Shown here in pieces: positions 54,868-64,000 of a stretch of 64,000 nucleotides of DNA. The notes beneath the pieces are model-generated. The model made no database searches, had not been told where the DNA came from, and worked only from the letters and a program-made list of their open reading frames with translations. The stretch covers positions 744,001 through 808,000 of the forward strand of contig OY365741.1 of assembly GCA_959347425.1 (NCBI GenBank). Direction: 5' to 3'. The first letter of the stretch is position 1; the number at the start of each line of letters is the position of its first letter. The position numbers and the translations under genes were made by a program. Source of the stretch: an uncultured Amylibacter sp. GTDB lineage: Bacteria; Pseudomonadota; Alphaproteobacteria; Rhodobacterales; Rhodobacteraceae.

Positions 54868-54898
54868 TGATTAGCGATTAGTGATTAGCGATTAGTTT
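54868..54898. repeat. Heptamer tract (GATTAGT/GATTAGC)n
   Basis: Four units with a 7-base period directly after the rpmE stop. Confidence 0.7.
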
Positions 54899-54903
54899 TT
54901 TCT

Positions 54904-55299
54904 ATGATGCTCGCCCCTTTACATGACGGCGGTCTTTTGATTTCAACCCACGCCTATGCCGCCCTAACTGCCCTAGTGCTTGGTGCGTTTCAATTGGCAT
55001 TGCCAAAAGGCACCCCCTTGCACCGAAATATAGGTCGCTTATGGGTCGGATTGATAGGTATAGTCGCCATCAGCAGCTTTTTTATCAATGATATACGTCA
55101 ATTTGGCGCGTTCAGTTTGATTCATTTGCTCAGCCTGATTACCCTTTATTTTTTGGTTCAATCCATGCGGGCGGTGCGCAGAGGGGATATAAAAACGCAT
55201 CAGCGAACGATGAAAGCCCTTTATTTTTATGCTTTGATATTGGCGGGGGTTTTTACGCTGTTGCCCGGTCGCGTGATGCATGATGTGCTGTTTTCATAG
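54904..55299 (+). CDS. DUF2306-family membrane protein
   Basis: 131 residues with four predicted membrane helices. LHRNIGRLWVG, ISSFFINDIRQFGAFSLIHLLSLITLY, THQRTMKALYFYALILAGVFTLLPGRVMH fit the DUF2306 pattern of conserved His and Arg at membrane edges. Function unknown. It may be cotranscribed with rpmE. Confidence 0.75.
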   Translation: MMLAPLHDGGLLISTHAYAALTALVLGAFQLALPKGTPLHRNIGRLWVGLIGIVAISSFFINDIRQFGAFSLIHLLSLITLYFLVQSMRAVRRGDIKTHQRTMKALYFYALILAGVFTLLPGRVMHDVLFS

Positions 55300-55318
55300 G
55301 CGTTAGTGAGTCTGCCCA

Positions 55319-55700
55319 AAAAAGCCCTTCGGGTCTTCGTCATCGCTTACGCGAATGCCGACCAGCTCCACGCGAGGGCGTGGTCTTTTGCGCGTAGTCT
55401 CTTACGCTCTTTTGAGCGTAAGCAGACGTGGCGCAAAAGCCCTTGGGTTTCAAGACGATAAGGTCTCTATAAAATTACTATCTGGAATAACAAGACGAGA
55501 GAGTGGATTATTTGTTTAGAATACTTGGGAATTGGTGATGGGGATTCTATAAATTTATTTAGACACTATACAAGACGCTGAGCCAAACCCCAGCCAAAAA
55601 ATAGCCCGTCCAGCTCATTATTTTTATTTTACGGGCAGGTTCAACTGCCCTTGTAGGAGGGGTGGGCGGGCGGGCGGCATTTCGAAGTGGCTTGCCACAA
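55319..55700 (+). repeat. Dispersed element, full-length divergent copy
   Basis: AGCCCTTCGGGTCTTCGTC head, but the second hairpin is longer (CCACGC/GCGTGG) and the central hairpin (55384-55442) has outer CTTTTGCGC/GCGCAAAAG and inner CTTACGCTC/GAGCGTAAG. Then TTGGGTTTCAAGACG, TACTATCTGGAATAACAAG and a degenerate GGAGGGGTGGGCGGGCGG tail. Confidence 0.82.
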
Positions 55701-55816
55701 AGAAATGGCGCAACAAAAAACCTCTGCCCTTAACTTCCAATACCTAACCCCTAATCTCTAATAACCAATAATTCACCATTCATAATTCACAATTCACCAT
55801 TCATAATTCACCATTA
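55701..55816. repeat. AATTCACCATTCAT repeats before gcdH end
   Basis: ATTCACCATTCATAATTCAC is repeated with small changes at 55770-55815, between the dispersed element and the gcdH stop. No terminator seen for gcdH. Confidence 0.6.
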
Positions 55817-57040
55817 TCAAAAGAACGCTTGCAACCCCGTTTGCCCGCGTCCTAATATCAAAGCATGCACATCGTGGGTGCCTTCATAGGTATTCACCGC
55901 CTCTAAATTCATCGCATGAGTAATCACGCGGTATTCATCGGACACGCCATTGCCGCCGTGCATATCACGGGCGATGCGGGCTATGTCCAAGGCCTTGCCA
56001 CAATTATTGCGTTTCATCAAACTGATAGCCTCCGCCGAGGCCACCCCCGAATCAAACATCCGCCCCAACCGTAACGCCCCCTGCAAACCCAGCGCGATTT
56101 CCGTTTGCATATCCGCCAGTTTTTTCTGCACCAATTGATTCGCCGCCAGAGGGCGACCGAATTGCGAGCGATTCATAGTATAATCACGCGCCGCCAGCCA
56201 GCACGATTCGGCCGCCCCCATCGCGCCCCAAACGATGCCAAACCTCGCCCGATTTAAACAACCGAAAGGCCCTGCCAACCCCGACACTTCGGGCAATATA
56301 TTATCCGCAGGGACAACCACATCATCCATCTGTATCATCCCCGTTTCAGAGGCGCGTAAAGAAAATTTACCTTCTATCCGTGGGGTTTCTAACCCCTTCA
56401 TTCCGCGTTCCAAAATAAAGCCTTTTATCGCGCCATCATGCGCGTCCGACTTTGCCCAAATGATGAAAACATCGGCAATCGGGGCGTTGGTAATCCAGCT
56501 TTTCGCGCCAGAAATACGGTAATCCCCGCCAGAATTTTTACCCTCAAACCGCGCCCGTGTTATCAGAGAGCCAGGGTCGCTGCCATGGTCAGGTTCGGTC
56601 AGTCCAAAACACCCGACCAAATCACCACTTGCTAAACGGGGCAGATATTTCAAACGTTGCGCCTCTGTCCCATAGGCGAAAATCGGGTGCATAACCAACG
56701 CCGATTGCACGGACATGGCGGAACGATAGCCGCTATCCACACGTTCAATCTCCCGCGCTATTAAACCATAAGAAACATAATTCGCCTCTGCCCCGCCGTA
56801 CTCGGACGGCAGGGTTGCACCCAAAAATCCCAAGGCACCCATTTCACGCAGGATTTCGCGGTCAAAGATTTCGCCGCGATTCGCGGCAATCACACGCGGG
56901 GTTAATTTATCACGACCATAGGCCGCGGCACTATCGCGAATTAACCGCTCTTCCCCCGATAGCTGGTCTTCCAATAAAAACGGGTCTTGCCAGTTTAACG
57001 CGGCGGGTTTAGCACGGGCGGATTCAGGACTAACAACCAT
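55817..57040 (-). CDS. gcdH: Glutaryl-CoA dehydrogenase-like acyl-CoA dehydrogenase
   Basis: FAD enzyme of lysine, hydroxylysine and tryptophan catabolism. 407 residues. [14 protein letters not shown] and [14 protein letters not shown] are flavin-site blocks; the catalytic Glu is in [16 protein letters not shown], typical of GCDH. A GTG at 57043 also fits; the ATG at 57040 overlaps the acsA stop (TGATG) and has AGGATG upstream. Last gene of the transporter operon. Confidence 0.9.
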   Translation of the reverse strand: MVVSPESARAKPAALNWQDPFLLEDQLSGEERLIRDSAAAYGRDKLTPRVIAANRGEIFDREILREMGALGFLGATLPSEYGGAEANYVSYGLIAREIERVDSGYRSAMSVQSALVMHPIFAYGTEAQRLKYLPRLASGDLVGCFGLTEPDHGSDPGSLITRARFEGKNSGGDYRISGAKSWITNAPIADVFIIWAKSDAHDGAIKGFILERGMKGLETPRIEGKFSLRASETGMIQMDDVVVPADNILPEVSGLAGPFGCLNRARFGIVWGAMGAAESCWLAARDYTMNRSQFGRPLAANQLVQKKLADMQTEIALGLQGALRLGRMFDSGVASAEAISLMKRNNCGKALDIARIARDMHGGNGVSDEYRVITHAMNLEAVNTYEGTHDVHALILGRGQTGLQAFF

Positions 57041-58989
57041 CACCGATTCATCCTATTGGCAATCAAATCCTTAACCACTTCAGGCTCTGCCAGCGTAGAA
57101 ATATCGCCCAAACTATCATACTCATTCGTTGCAACCTTACGCAATATCCGCCGCATAATCTTGCCCGAACGAGTCTTCGGCAAACCCGGGGCGAATTGGA
57201 TTAAATCAGGCGTGGCAATCGGGCCAATCTGCCCGCGCACCCACCCGCGCAATTCCGTGTTCAAATCATCGCTGGCAGCAATCCCCGCGTTCAAAGTAAC
57301 ATAGCAATAAATCCCCTGCCCCTTAATATCGTGGGGATAGCCTACTACCGCAGCCTCTGCCACGCAAGCATGCGCGACCAGCGCCGATTCAATCTCTGCC
57401 GTTCCCATGCGATGCCCCGATACATTTAACACATCATCCACACGCCCAGTAATCCAGTAATAGCCGTCTTTATCACGGCGACACCCATCCTCGGTAAAAT
57501 AATAACCCTTGTAGGCGGCAAAATAAGTCTCCACAAACCTCTTATGGTCGCCATAAACCGTGCGCATTTGCGCAGGCCAGCTGTCTTTTATAGCCAAAAC
57601 ACCCTCTGCCTCCACCTCCACAATCGGCTGTCCTGTGGCGGGGTTTAACACCACGGGCTGTATGCCAAAGAAAGGCGTAGTCGCCGAGCCCGCCTTGGTT
57701 GGCGTAGCACCGGGCAGGGGCGTGAGCATATGCCCGCCCGTTTCCGTCTGCCACCAAGTATCAACAATCGGGATAATCCCCTTGCCCACAACTTTATTAT
57801 ACCAATTCCAAGCCTCTGGATTTATCGGCTCGCCCACCGTTCCCAAAACCCGCAAAGACGACAAATCGCAAGCCGTCACGGGCGCATCCCCCAGCCCCAT
57901 TAACGCGCGAATCGCGGTCGGGGCGGTGTAAAACTGATTGACTTTGTGCTTTTCACACACCCGCCAAAACCGCGAGGCATCGGGGTAGGTTGGTGTGCCT
58001 TCAAACATCAGGGTTGTCGCGCCATTGGCAAGCGGACCATAGACGATATAGCTATGCCCGGTTATCCAGCCAACATCGGCGGTACACCAATAAACATCTC
58101 CGTCATGGTAATCAAAGGTATAATAATGCGTCATCGCGGTATAAACCAAATAACCACCCGTGCTATGGACGACACCCTTTGGTTTGCCCGTAGAGCCCGA
58201 AGTATAAAGGATAAACAACGGGTCTTCCGCATTCATCGGTTCAACCGCGCAATCCGCGCTGGCGTTTTTCACCATAGTATCATAGTCATAATCGCGCCCG
58301 TCTTTATTTTCACCCGCGCTCGTGCGGGCAAAAACCAGCGTGGGAATATCCCCGCAAATTTTTAACGCCGCGTCAACGTTTTTCTTTAACGGCACGTTTT
58401 TGCCACCACGCGGTCCTTCATCGGCGGTTACCAGCAGGCTTGCCGTGCAATCGGTAATGCGACTTGCCAGAGCATCAGGGGAAAACCCGCCAAAGACGAT
58501 GGAATGAATCGCGCCAATCCGCGCACAAGCCAGCATAGCATAGGCGGCTTGGGGTATCATCGGCATGTATAAAACCACGCGGTCGCCCTTACCCACGCCC
58601 AAGGATTTATAGACATTCGCCAAACGGCAGACTTGCTCGTGCAATTCTCTGTAGGTTATGTGTTGGCTTATATTGGGGTCGTCGCCCTCCCATATAATAG
58701 CCGTCTGGTCGCCCCGCGTGGGCAAATGGCGATCAACGCAATTCGCACAGACGTTTAGGATACCATCCTCAAACCATTTTATCGACACATCGGGGTAGGC
58801 AAAACTGGTGTTCTTAACGATGGTATAAGGTTTTATCCAATCGAGCCGTTTGCCCTGTTCGCCCCAAAACTTGGCAGGGTCTTTTATCGAATCGGCGTAC
58901 ATTTGGGCGTAGCCCTCTGCCGTGATATGGGCGTGTTTTATTGTGGACTCGGAGGGCGGGTGGATTTTATTTATCGGTTTATCGGGCAT
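57040..58989 (-). CDS. acsA: Acetyl-CoA synthetase
   Basis: Activates acetate (or other short acids) to acyl-CoA via acyl-AMP. 649 residues, normal length. P-loop [32 protein letters not shown] for adenylate binding, and the C-terminal [13 protein letters not shown] with the regulatory acetylation lysine. Starts 24 bp after livF on the same strand. Confidence 0.95.
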   Translation of the reverse strand: MPDKPINKIHPPSESTIKHAHITAEGYAQMYADSIKDPAKFWGEQGKRLDWIKPYTIVKNTSFAYPDVSIKWFEDGILNVCANCVDRHLPTRGDQTAIIWEGDDPNISQHITYRELHEQVCRLANVYKSLGVGKGDRVVLYMPMIPQAAYAMLACARIGAIHSIVFGGFSPDALASRITDCTASLLVTADEGPRGGKNVPLKKNVDAALKICGDIPTLVFARTSAGENKDGRDYDYDTMVKNASADCAVEPMNAEDPLFILYTSGSTGKPKGVVHSTGGYLVYTAMTHYYTFDYHDGDVYWCTADVGWITGHSYIVYGPLANGATTLMFEGTPTYPDASRFWRVCEKHKVNQFYTAPTAIRALMGLGDAPVTACDLSSLRVLGTVGEPINPEAWNWYNKVVGKGIIPIVDTWWQTETGGHMLTPLPGATPTKAGSATTPFFGIQPVVLNPATGQPIVEVEAEGVLAIKDSWPAQMRTVYGDHKRFVETYFAAYKGYYFTEDGCRRDKDGYYWITGRVDDVLNVSGHRMGTAEIESALVAHACVAEAAVVGYPHDIKGQGIYCYVTLNAGIAASDDLNTELRGWVRGQIGPIATPDLIQFAPGLPKTRSGKIMRRILRKVATNEYDSLGDISTLAEPEVVKDLIANRMNR

Positions 58990-59013
58990 TTTATTTTACC
59001 TTTTTATCAAGTG

Positions 59014-59766
59014 TTATATCGCCAAGTATTCATGGCGCAATTCTACATTATCCAGCACTTCCTTTGCCGTGCCGTCAAACACTACTTGCCCCGTGTCCAA
59101 AATCACGGCACGGTCGGCCAGCCCAAGGGCAGCAACCGCGTTTTGCTCCACTATAATAGTGGTAATCCCCTGTTCGCGAATCAAATGCAGGGTTTTTTCA
59201 ATCTCCTGCACAATCACGGGCGCGAGTCCTTCATAAGGTTCATCCAGCAACAGCAATTTAATATCCCGAGCCAAAGCCCGCCCAATCGCCAGCATTTGCT
59301 GCTCGCCCCCTGAAAGCGTCGTGCCTTCCTGACGGCGGCGTTCGCCCAAACGGGGAAACAATTCATAAATCCGCTCCAGCGACCAACCGATGGGCGGTTT
59401 AATCTGCGCCAGCATAATGTTTTCTTCCACGGATAGCCCTTGGATAATCCGCCTATCCTCTGGCACCAGCGAAACCCCCGACTGCGCGGCTTGCCACGAT
59501 TCAACCAGATGCAAGGGTTCGTTATTCAACCAAACCTCGCCCCGATGCAGGGCCGGATTATCCATCCGTGCAATCGCCCGCAAGGTGGAAGTCTTACCCG
59601 CACCGTTACGCCCCAGCAGAGCCAAAATTTCCCCCTCATCCAGATTCAAAGACACGCCTTGCACGATATAACTCTCACCATAATAAGCATGCAAATCATG
59701 GGCAGAAAAATAAACGGAAGGGATAGGGTTTTCGGTATTCATCTGTGTATTCATCTCTTTATTCAT
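59014..59766 (-). CDS. livF: Branched-chain amino acid ABC transporter ATPase LivF
   Basis: 250 residues. Walker A LGRNGAGKTST, signature LSGGEQQMLAIGRAL and Walker B LLLLDEPYEGLAP are intact. LivF is the second ATPase of LIV-type importers. Overlaps livG start region by one base. Confidence 0.93.
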   Translation of the reverse strand: MNKEMNTQMNTENPIPSVYFSAHDLHAYYGESYIVQGVSLNLDEGEILALLGRNGAGKTSTLRAIARMDNPALHRGEVWLNNEPLHLVESWQAAQSGVSLVPEDRRIIQGLSVEENIMLAQIKPPIGWSLERIYELFPRLGERRRQEGTTLSGGEQQMLAIGRALARDIKLLLLDEPYEGLAPVIVQEIEKTLHLIREQGITTIIVEQNAVAALGLADRAVILDTGQVVFDGTAKEVLDNVELRHEYLAI

Positions 59767-60521
59767 CAGTGCGCCCCCCCAAGATAGGCCTCTTGCACCT
59801 TTGGATGACCTTTTATTTTCTTTGGTATATCCTCGGCTATCACCGTACCTTGCGCCAGAACGCTGATTTTCTGGGCGAGGGAGAACACCACATGCATATC
59901 GTGTTCAATCACAACCATGGTAATGCGCCGTTTGTTTTGGATTTCCGCCAGTAATTCTATGGTGTTATTGGTATCCGCCCGTGCCATCCCCGCCGTTGGC
60001 TCATCCAATAATAACAGTTTCGGGTCTTGCGCCAAACACATCGCCATTTCAAGGCGGCGTTTATCGCCACGCGATAGCGAAGCGGCAATCATATCGGCTT
60101 TGCTATCCATATTTACATCGTGCAAAATCGCGCTGGTTTTATCGCGCACATCGGTTTGGCTATCCGTACCGTGCCACATATTCAGACGAAATCCACCATC
60201 GCGTTTGGCAAAACACGAAATCATCACATTTTCAAAAACCGATAAATCAAAGAAAATTTCGGGCGTTTGGAAAACGCGAGACACCCCCGCTTGGTTAATC
60301 TCATGCGGTTTTATACCCAGCAGAGATTTCCCATCAAACATAACCGTGCCTGTATCGGGCAGTAATTTGCCAACAAAACAATTCAGCAAGGTTGATTTGC
60401 CCGCGCCGTTTGGTCCTATAATTGCGTGGATTGTATCTTGCTCTATATTCAAATTGACGTTTTGCAAAGCATGCAAACCGCCAAAAGATTTATTCACGTT
60501 TTGGACTTCTAAAATACCCAT
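59766..60521 (-). CDS. livG: Branched-chain amino acid ABC transporter ATPase LivG
   Basis: 251 residues from the ATG at 60521, which has AAGGAGG 9 bases upstream; the frame opens at 60590 inside livM. Walker A GPNGAGKSTLLN and Walker B LLLLDEPTAGMA are standard; the signature is LSRGDKRRLEMA, a variant of LSxGxQ seen in LivG/UrtD-type ATPases. Confidence 0.92.
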   Translation of the reverse strand: MGILEVQNVNKSFGGLHALQNVNLNIEQDTIHAIIGPNGAGKSTLLNCFVGKLLPDTGTVMFDGKSLLGIKPHEINQAGVSRVFQTPEIFFDLSVFENVMISCFAKRDGGFRLNMWHGTDSQTDVRDKTSAILHDVNMDSKADMIAASLSRGDKRRLEMAMCLAQDPKLLLLDEPTAGMARADTNNTIELLAEIQNKRRITMVVIEHDMHVVFSLAQKISVLAQGTVIAEDIPKKIKGHPKVQEAYLGGAH

Positions 60522-60522
60522 T

Positions 60523-61719
60523 TTATTTGTCCTCCTTACGCGATAGCCGCGATGCCAGCCGACAAACCCACCGCGATATACCTTGCACACCTTGCATCAA
60601 ACCGCCGGGCAAGAATATCACAATCAGCATAAACAGCATGCCAAGGGTTAAATGCCAACCCTTACCCACGAAGATTTTTAACACCCAAACTATCGTGTTT
60701 TCCAACCCATCGGGCAGAAGTGCAAACCACCCATGCAGAACCGTCTCGTTAATCTTTGAGAATATATTTTCAAAATATTTAATAAAACCCGCGCCGAGAA
60801 TGGGACCCAACAAAGTCCCCGCTCCGCCCAGAATCGTCATCAAAACAATTTCGCCAGAAGCCGTCCATTGCATCCGTTCCGCCCCTGCCAGTGGATCCAT
60901 ACATGCCAGCAAACCGCCCGCCAGCCCCGCATACATGCCAGAAATCACAAAGGCGGCCAGCGTGTAAGGTCGCGCATTCAGCCCCGTATAATTCAGCCGC
61001 GTTTGATTGGTTTTCACGGCACGGAGCATCAACCCAAAGGGCGAACGGAATATCCGCAAAGACAGATAAAACGTGGCAATCAGGAAAAACGCCGCCGTAT
61101 AATAACCGATATTAAATTGAAACGTCCACGCGCCCAAATCCAGTGCAAAAGTATCGCGCATCTCTAACCCAAATAAATTTGTAACAGGCAAATTGCCTTG
61201 CTCCACCGCGCCATCCAAAACACGCGGGTCACTCAGGGTTAATTGCAATCCCGTCTCCCCATTGGTAATCGGGGTTAAAACCGAATACGCCAAAGAATAG
61301 CTCATCTGGGCAAACGCCAACGTCAAGATAGAAAAATAAATCCCCGAACGGCGTAGCGATATAAACCCAATTAACAGGGCAAAAATACCAGAGACTACCA
61401 CGGATAAAATCATCGCGGGCACGATATTCATGCTCAATAATTTAAACATCCAAACCGCCGAATACGACCCAACCCCAAGGAACGCCGCATGCCCAAAGGA
61501 CAAATACCCCGTTAATCCAAACAGGATATTAAAGCCAATAACCAAAATCCCAAAGATAGCAAACCGTTGCATCAAATCAGGATAGCCCGCGTTAAACTGC
61601 GCCAGCGAGGAATCGGCAGGAAACGGGTTTAATAAAAACGGCGCGAACAGGCTGATAAAAATAACAAAGAGCATCAGGTTTTTATCCGAACTGCCCCACA
61701 ATTTTGCGATGGTTTTCAT
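60523..61719 (-). CDS. livM: Branched-chain amino acid ABC transporter permease LivM
   Basis: 398 residues, about ten membrane helices. [22 protein letters not shown] and the C-terminal [14 protein letters not shown] with the EAA-like loop are typical. Contains a long periplasmic insert around residues 160-195. Four bases after livH. Confidence 0.92.
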   Translation of the reverse strand: MKTIAKLWGSSDKNLMLFVIFISLFAPFLLNPFPADSSLAQFNAGYPDLMQRFAIFGILVIGFNILFGLTGYLSFGHAAFLGVGSYSAVWMFKLLSMNIVPAMILSVVVSGIFALLIGFISLRRSGIYFSILTLAFAQMSYSLAYSVLTPITNGETGLQLTLSDPRVLDGAVEQGNLPVTNLFGLEMRDTFALDLGAWTFQFNIGYYTAAFFLIATFYLSLRIFRSPFGLMLRAVKTNQTRLNYTGLNARPYTLAAFVISGMYAGLAGGLLACMDPLAGAERMQWTASGEIVLMTILGGAGTLLGPILGAGFIKYFENIFSKINETVLHGWFALLPDGLENTIVWVLKIFVGKGWHLTLGMLFMLIVIFLPGGLMQGVQGISRWVCRLASRLSRKEDK

Positions 61720-61722
61720 CTG

Positions 61723-62769
61723 TTAATCCTCCATCACGCCAGCGCGCCCCAGCAAGCCTCGCGGACGTGCCAGCAACACAATAATCGCCACCAGATAAAT
61801 AATAATCTGGTCAATGGACGGCAGGTATAAGGCTTCGAAAAACGCTTTTACGTAATTTGTTGATGCAAAACTCTCCAATATCCCCAATAAAAATCCAGCC
61901 AGCACCGCCCCTGGTAATGAGCCCATTCCGCCGACTACAACGACAACAAAAGACAGCACCAGAAAATCCATACCCATGTGATAATTGGGTGAATTTATCG
62001 GTGCGTAAAGCACCCCTGCAACACCCGCCACCGCCGCGGCTATGCCAAACATAATGGTAAAACGCCGATTGATATTAATCCCCAACAGCCCAACAGTTTC
62101 GCGGTCTGCCATGCCAGCGCGCACAACCATGCCAAAGGTAGTATATCGCAAAAACGAAAATATCCCCGCGATAATCGCCACGGCAGAGGCAAAATAAATC
62201 AACCGCCAATAGGGGTAAATAATCGCATTAACGGGCGCACCAATCAGCACGCCAAAATCAAAAGAGCCGACAAACTGGTCAGGCGCGGGTGTAGGAATCG
62301 GGTTCGCGCCATAAAACGCTTTGATAATTTCTTGGACAACAATCGCCAGCCCAAAGGTCACCAGAATCTGGTCAGAATGCGGGCGGTTGTAAAAATGTTT
62401 AATCAGCCCGCGTTCCATAATAAACCCGATTAAAATCATCACGGGGATGGCGACTATAATCGCCAAAGGCACAGACCAATCAATTAACACAGCCCCGATG
62501 GATTCGCCAAACCAATCCATAACATAGGGGGTTTTCACCTTTAATGGGTTGCCCAGAAAATCCAATCGGGTTGGGTCAAGGGCTACCTTTGATACATTTA
62601 ATAACGCTTGTACCGATACCGCACAAAACGCGCCGAGCATGAACAACGCGCCGTGGGCGAAATTAACCACGCCCAGCGTGCCGAAAATCAGCGTGAGACC
62701 AAGGGCAATCAGTGCATAGGCACTGCCTTTATCCAAGCCGTTTAGGATTTGTAATAATACCTGTTCCAT
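61723..62769 (-). CDS. livH: Branched-chain amino acid ABC transporter permease LivH
   Basis: 348 residues, polytopic. LNGLDKGSAYALIALGLTLIFGTLGVVNFAHGALFMLGAF, GINVNRR-type GININRRF and GGMGSLPGAVLAGFLLG match LivH. Longer than the common 290-310 because of an insert after VQALLNVSK. Follows an intrinsic terminator, so expression may be lower than that of the binding protein. Confidence 0.92.
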   Translation of the reverse strand: MEQVLLQILNGLDKGSAYALIALGLTLIFGTLGVVNFAHGALFMLGAFCAVSVQALLNVSKVALDPTRLDFLGNPLKVKTPYVMDWFGESIGAVLIDWSVPLAIIVAIPVMILIGFIMERGLIKHFYNRPHSDQILVTFGLAIVVQEIIKAFYGANPIPTPAPDQFVGSFDFGVLIGAPVNAIIYPYWRLIYFASAVAIIAGIFSFLRYTTFGMVVRAGMADRETVGLLGININRRFTIMFGIAAAVAGVAGVLYAPINSPNYHMGMDFLVLSFVVVVVGGMGSLPGAVLAGFLLGILESFASTNYVKAFFEALYLPSIDQIIIYLVAIIVLLARPRGLLGRAGVMED

Positions 62770-62785
62770 GAACCTGTCTATATGC

Positions 62786-62828
62786 TATAAAAAACAAAAA
62801 AGCCACGCCAGCAAACCGCCAGCGTGGC
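62786..62828 (-). terminator. Intrinsic terminator between binding-protein gene and livH
   Basis: On the minus strand GCCACGCTGGCGG/CTGGCGTGGC forms a stem followed by TTTTTTGTTTTTT. It lies 16 bp after the binding-protein stop. Partial termination here would give more binding protein than permease. Confidence 0.8.
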
Positions 62829-62843
62829 CTTATATTAAAACGC

Positions 62844-64000
62844 TTACGCGCCTGGGTTACATTTACCCAATTCCCCACCCGCAAACATTGCGTGGTCGGC
62901 AGGATATTCCACCTGCGCACGGGGTGTGACTTCCACCACTTCCAGAACGTCAAATTCGGAGGTCGGGTTTTCTTTGCCCTTCACAACCAAAACATCCTTA
63001 AAGCACTGATGGTCTTCGGCACGATACTCGGTTGGACCATTGCCCAAACCATCGAATGTAAAGCCTTCCAAGGCCTCCACAACACCGCATGGATTGAATG
63101 TGCCAGCCCGCTCGCACGCGTCAGCATACAGCAGAGTTTGACAATAAACCGTGTGTGCGGCCTGTGATGGGGGGAAACCGTACTTTTCGCCAAATGATTT
63201 GACGAAAGCTTTCGATCCCGCATCGGACAAAGACCAATGCCAGTTTGTAGAGCCAAAGATACCCTTCACATTTTCACCCGCACCCCGCGCCATAAGGCGA
63301 GAATACAACGGCACAACAATTTCAAAGTTTTTACCATTGACTTGCTTATCACGCAGACCGAACTGCACGGCAGAGGTCAATGAATTAACCATATTCCCGC
63401 CATAGTGATTCAGCACCAGCACATCCGCACCCGAATTCAAAACGGGGGCGATATACGAGCTAAAATCAGTCGTAGCCAAAGGCGTAAGAACGTTATTCAC
63501 GGTATTCCAGCCCTTTGCTTCGGTTGCTTGTTGAATAGATTCTTGTTGCGTCCAGCCCCAAGTATAATCCGCCGTCAAATGATAGGCGTTGCGGTCGGAA
63601 CCATAACGTGCCTCCAAAACGGGGGCAAGTGCCGCCCCTGACATATAGCCGTTAAAGAAATGGCGAAACCCGTTCGCTTTTTTATCTTTACCAGTGGTAT
63701 CATTGGAATGGGTTAAACCCGCCATGAAAATCACCCCAGCCTCTTGACACAGACCCTGCACAGCAATCGCCACACCAGAAGAAGACCCGCCAGTAATCAT
63801 AACCGCCCCGTCCTTTTCAATCATGGATTTTGCTGACGCACGTGCCGCATCGGATTTGGTTTGCGTGTCACCCGTAACGAATTCCACTTTTTTACCCAAG
63901 ATGCCGTTGCCCTTCAGGGTTTTGGATGAAAAGGTATTCATCATACCGCCATCGCCACCACCATTCAGGTGTTCAACCGCCAACTGATAGGCGCGAAGTT
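62844..64000 (-). CDS. LIV-type ABC transporter substrate-binding protein (partial, start outside window)
   Basis: The frame is open to the right edge (FRAYQ precedes the visible TTG at 63983), so the N-terminus and signal peptide are missing. About 385 residues are seen. VITGGSSSGVAIAVQGLCQEAGVIFMAG and HLTADYTWGWTQQESIQ fit the Peripla_BP_6 fold used by branched-chain amino acid and amide binding proteins. The ligand is not clear. First gene of the liv-acsA-gcdH operon as far as seen. Confidence 0.88.
   Translation of the reverse strand, partial: LRAYQLAVEHLNGGGDGGMMNTFSSKTLKGNGILGKKVEFVTGDTQTKSDAARASAKSMIEKDGAVMITGGSSSGVAIAVQGLCQEAGVIFMAGLTHSNDTTGKDKKANGFRHFFNGYMSGAALAPVLEARYGSDRNAYHLTADYTWGWTQQESIQQATEAKGWNTVNNVLTPLATTDFSSYIAPVLNSGADVLVLNHYGGNMVNSLTSAVQFGLRDKQVNGKNFEIVVPLYSRLMARGAGENVKGIFGSTNWHWSLSDAGSKAFVKSFGEKYGFPPSQAAHTVYCQTLLYADACERAGTFNPCGVVEALEGFTFDGLGNGPTEYRAEDHQCFKDVLVVKGKENPTSEFDVLEVVEVTPRAQVEYPADHAMFAGGELGKCNPGA

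Overview
The window reads as a chromosomal segment of an alphaproteobacterium with Rhodobacterales-like gene order. Supporting blocks are secA / parvulin / argJ / mutT, atpI-B-E-F'-F, trmL next to petABC, and ffh / GNAT / chorismate mutase / rpsP / rimM / trmD / rplS / rpmE. Xsc (sulfonate use), an MttB-family methyltransferase and a LIV-type amino-acid importer joined to acyl-CoA genes suggest a marine or host-associated heterotroph. The taxon is inferred from gene order and content; no rRNA gene is present.

Layout. 1-7.8 kb: the end of a BMP-type binding protein, rmlA/rfbA, and three tandem paralogous multidomain glycosyltransferases. 7.9-10.5 kb: a large repeat lipoprotein. 10.7-17.3 kb: secA, parvulin isomerase, argJ, mutT, hemH. 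17.3-18.8 kb: a DNA methyltransferase fused to an Mrr-like nuclease. 19-25.8 kb: xsc, an EamA exporter, HU, an anti-sigma switch pair, and three cobalamin-linked genes running on from the atp genes. 25.8-30.5 kb: F0 ATP synthase genes, split by an opposite-strand DUF1643 + methyltransferase-HNH cassette. 30.6-35.2 kb: tRNA-Glu, petABC, trmL, aroQ, tRNA-Lys. 35.8-41.8 kb: mttB-like gene, plsY, pyrC', pyrB, UDG-like gene, moaB. 41.9-44.9 kb: an accessory islet with a GIY-YIG-like protein, an unknown gene, a Cys-repeat lipoprotein and an upstream compact structured RNA that resembles HEARO/omega RNA. 45-55.3 kb: leuS-lptE-holA, then the ffh to rpmE translation operon. 55.8-64 kb: one minus-strand operon, LIV transporter - acsA - gcdH.

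Most of the window is housekeeping. The unusual content is (i) two different methyltransferase-nuclease fusions, (ii) the HEARO-like RNA with no nuclease ORF beside it, (iii) a dispersed intergenic element of about 340 bp whose central hairpin keeps pairing while its sequence changes between copies, with 7-bp tandem tracts near several copies, (iv) tandem glycosyltransferases whose duplication carried along the last 17 bp of rfbA, and (v) two lipoproteins with unrelated repeat regions but a common beta-type module. Coordinates and motifs were read from the sequence; family names come from recall of family signatures without database searches.
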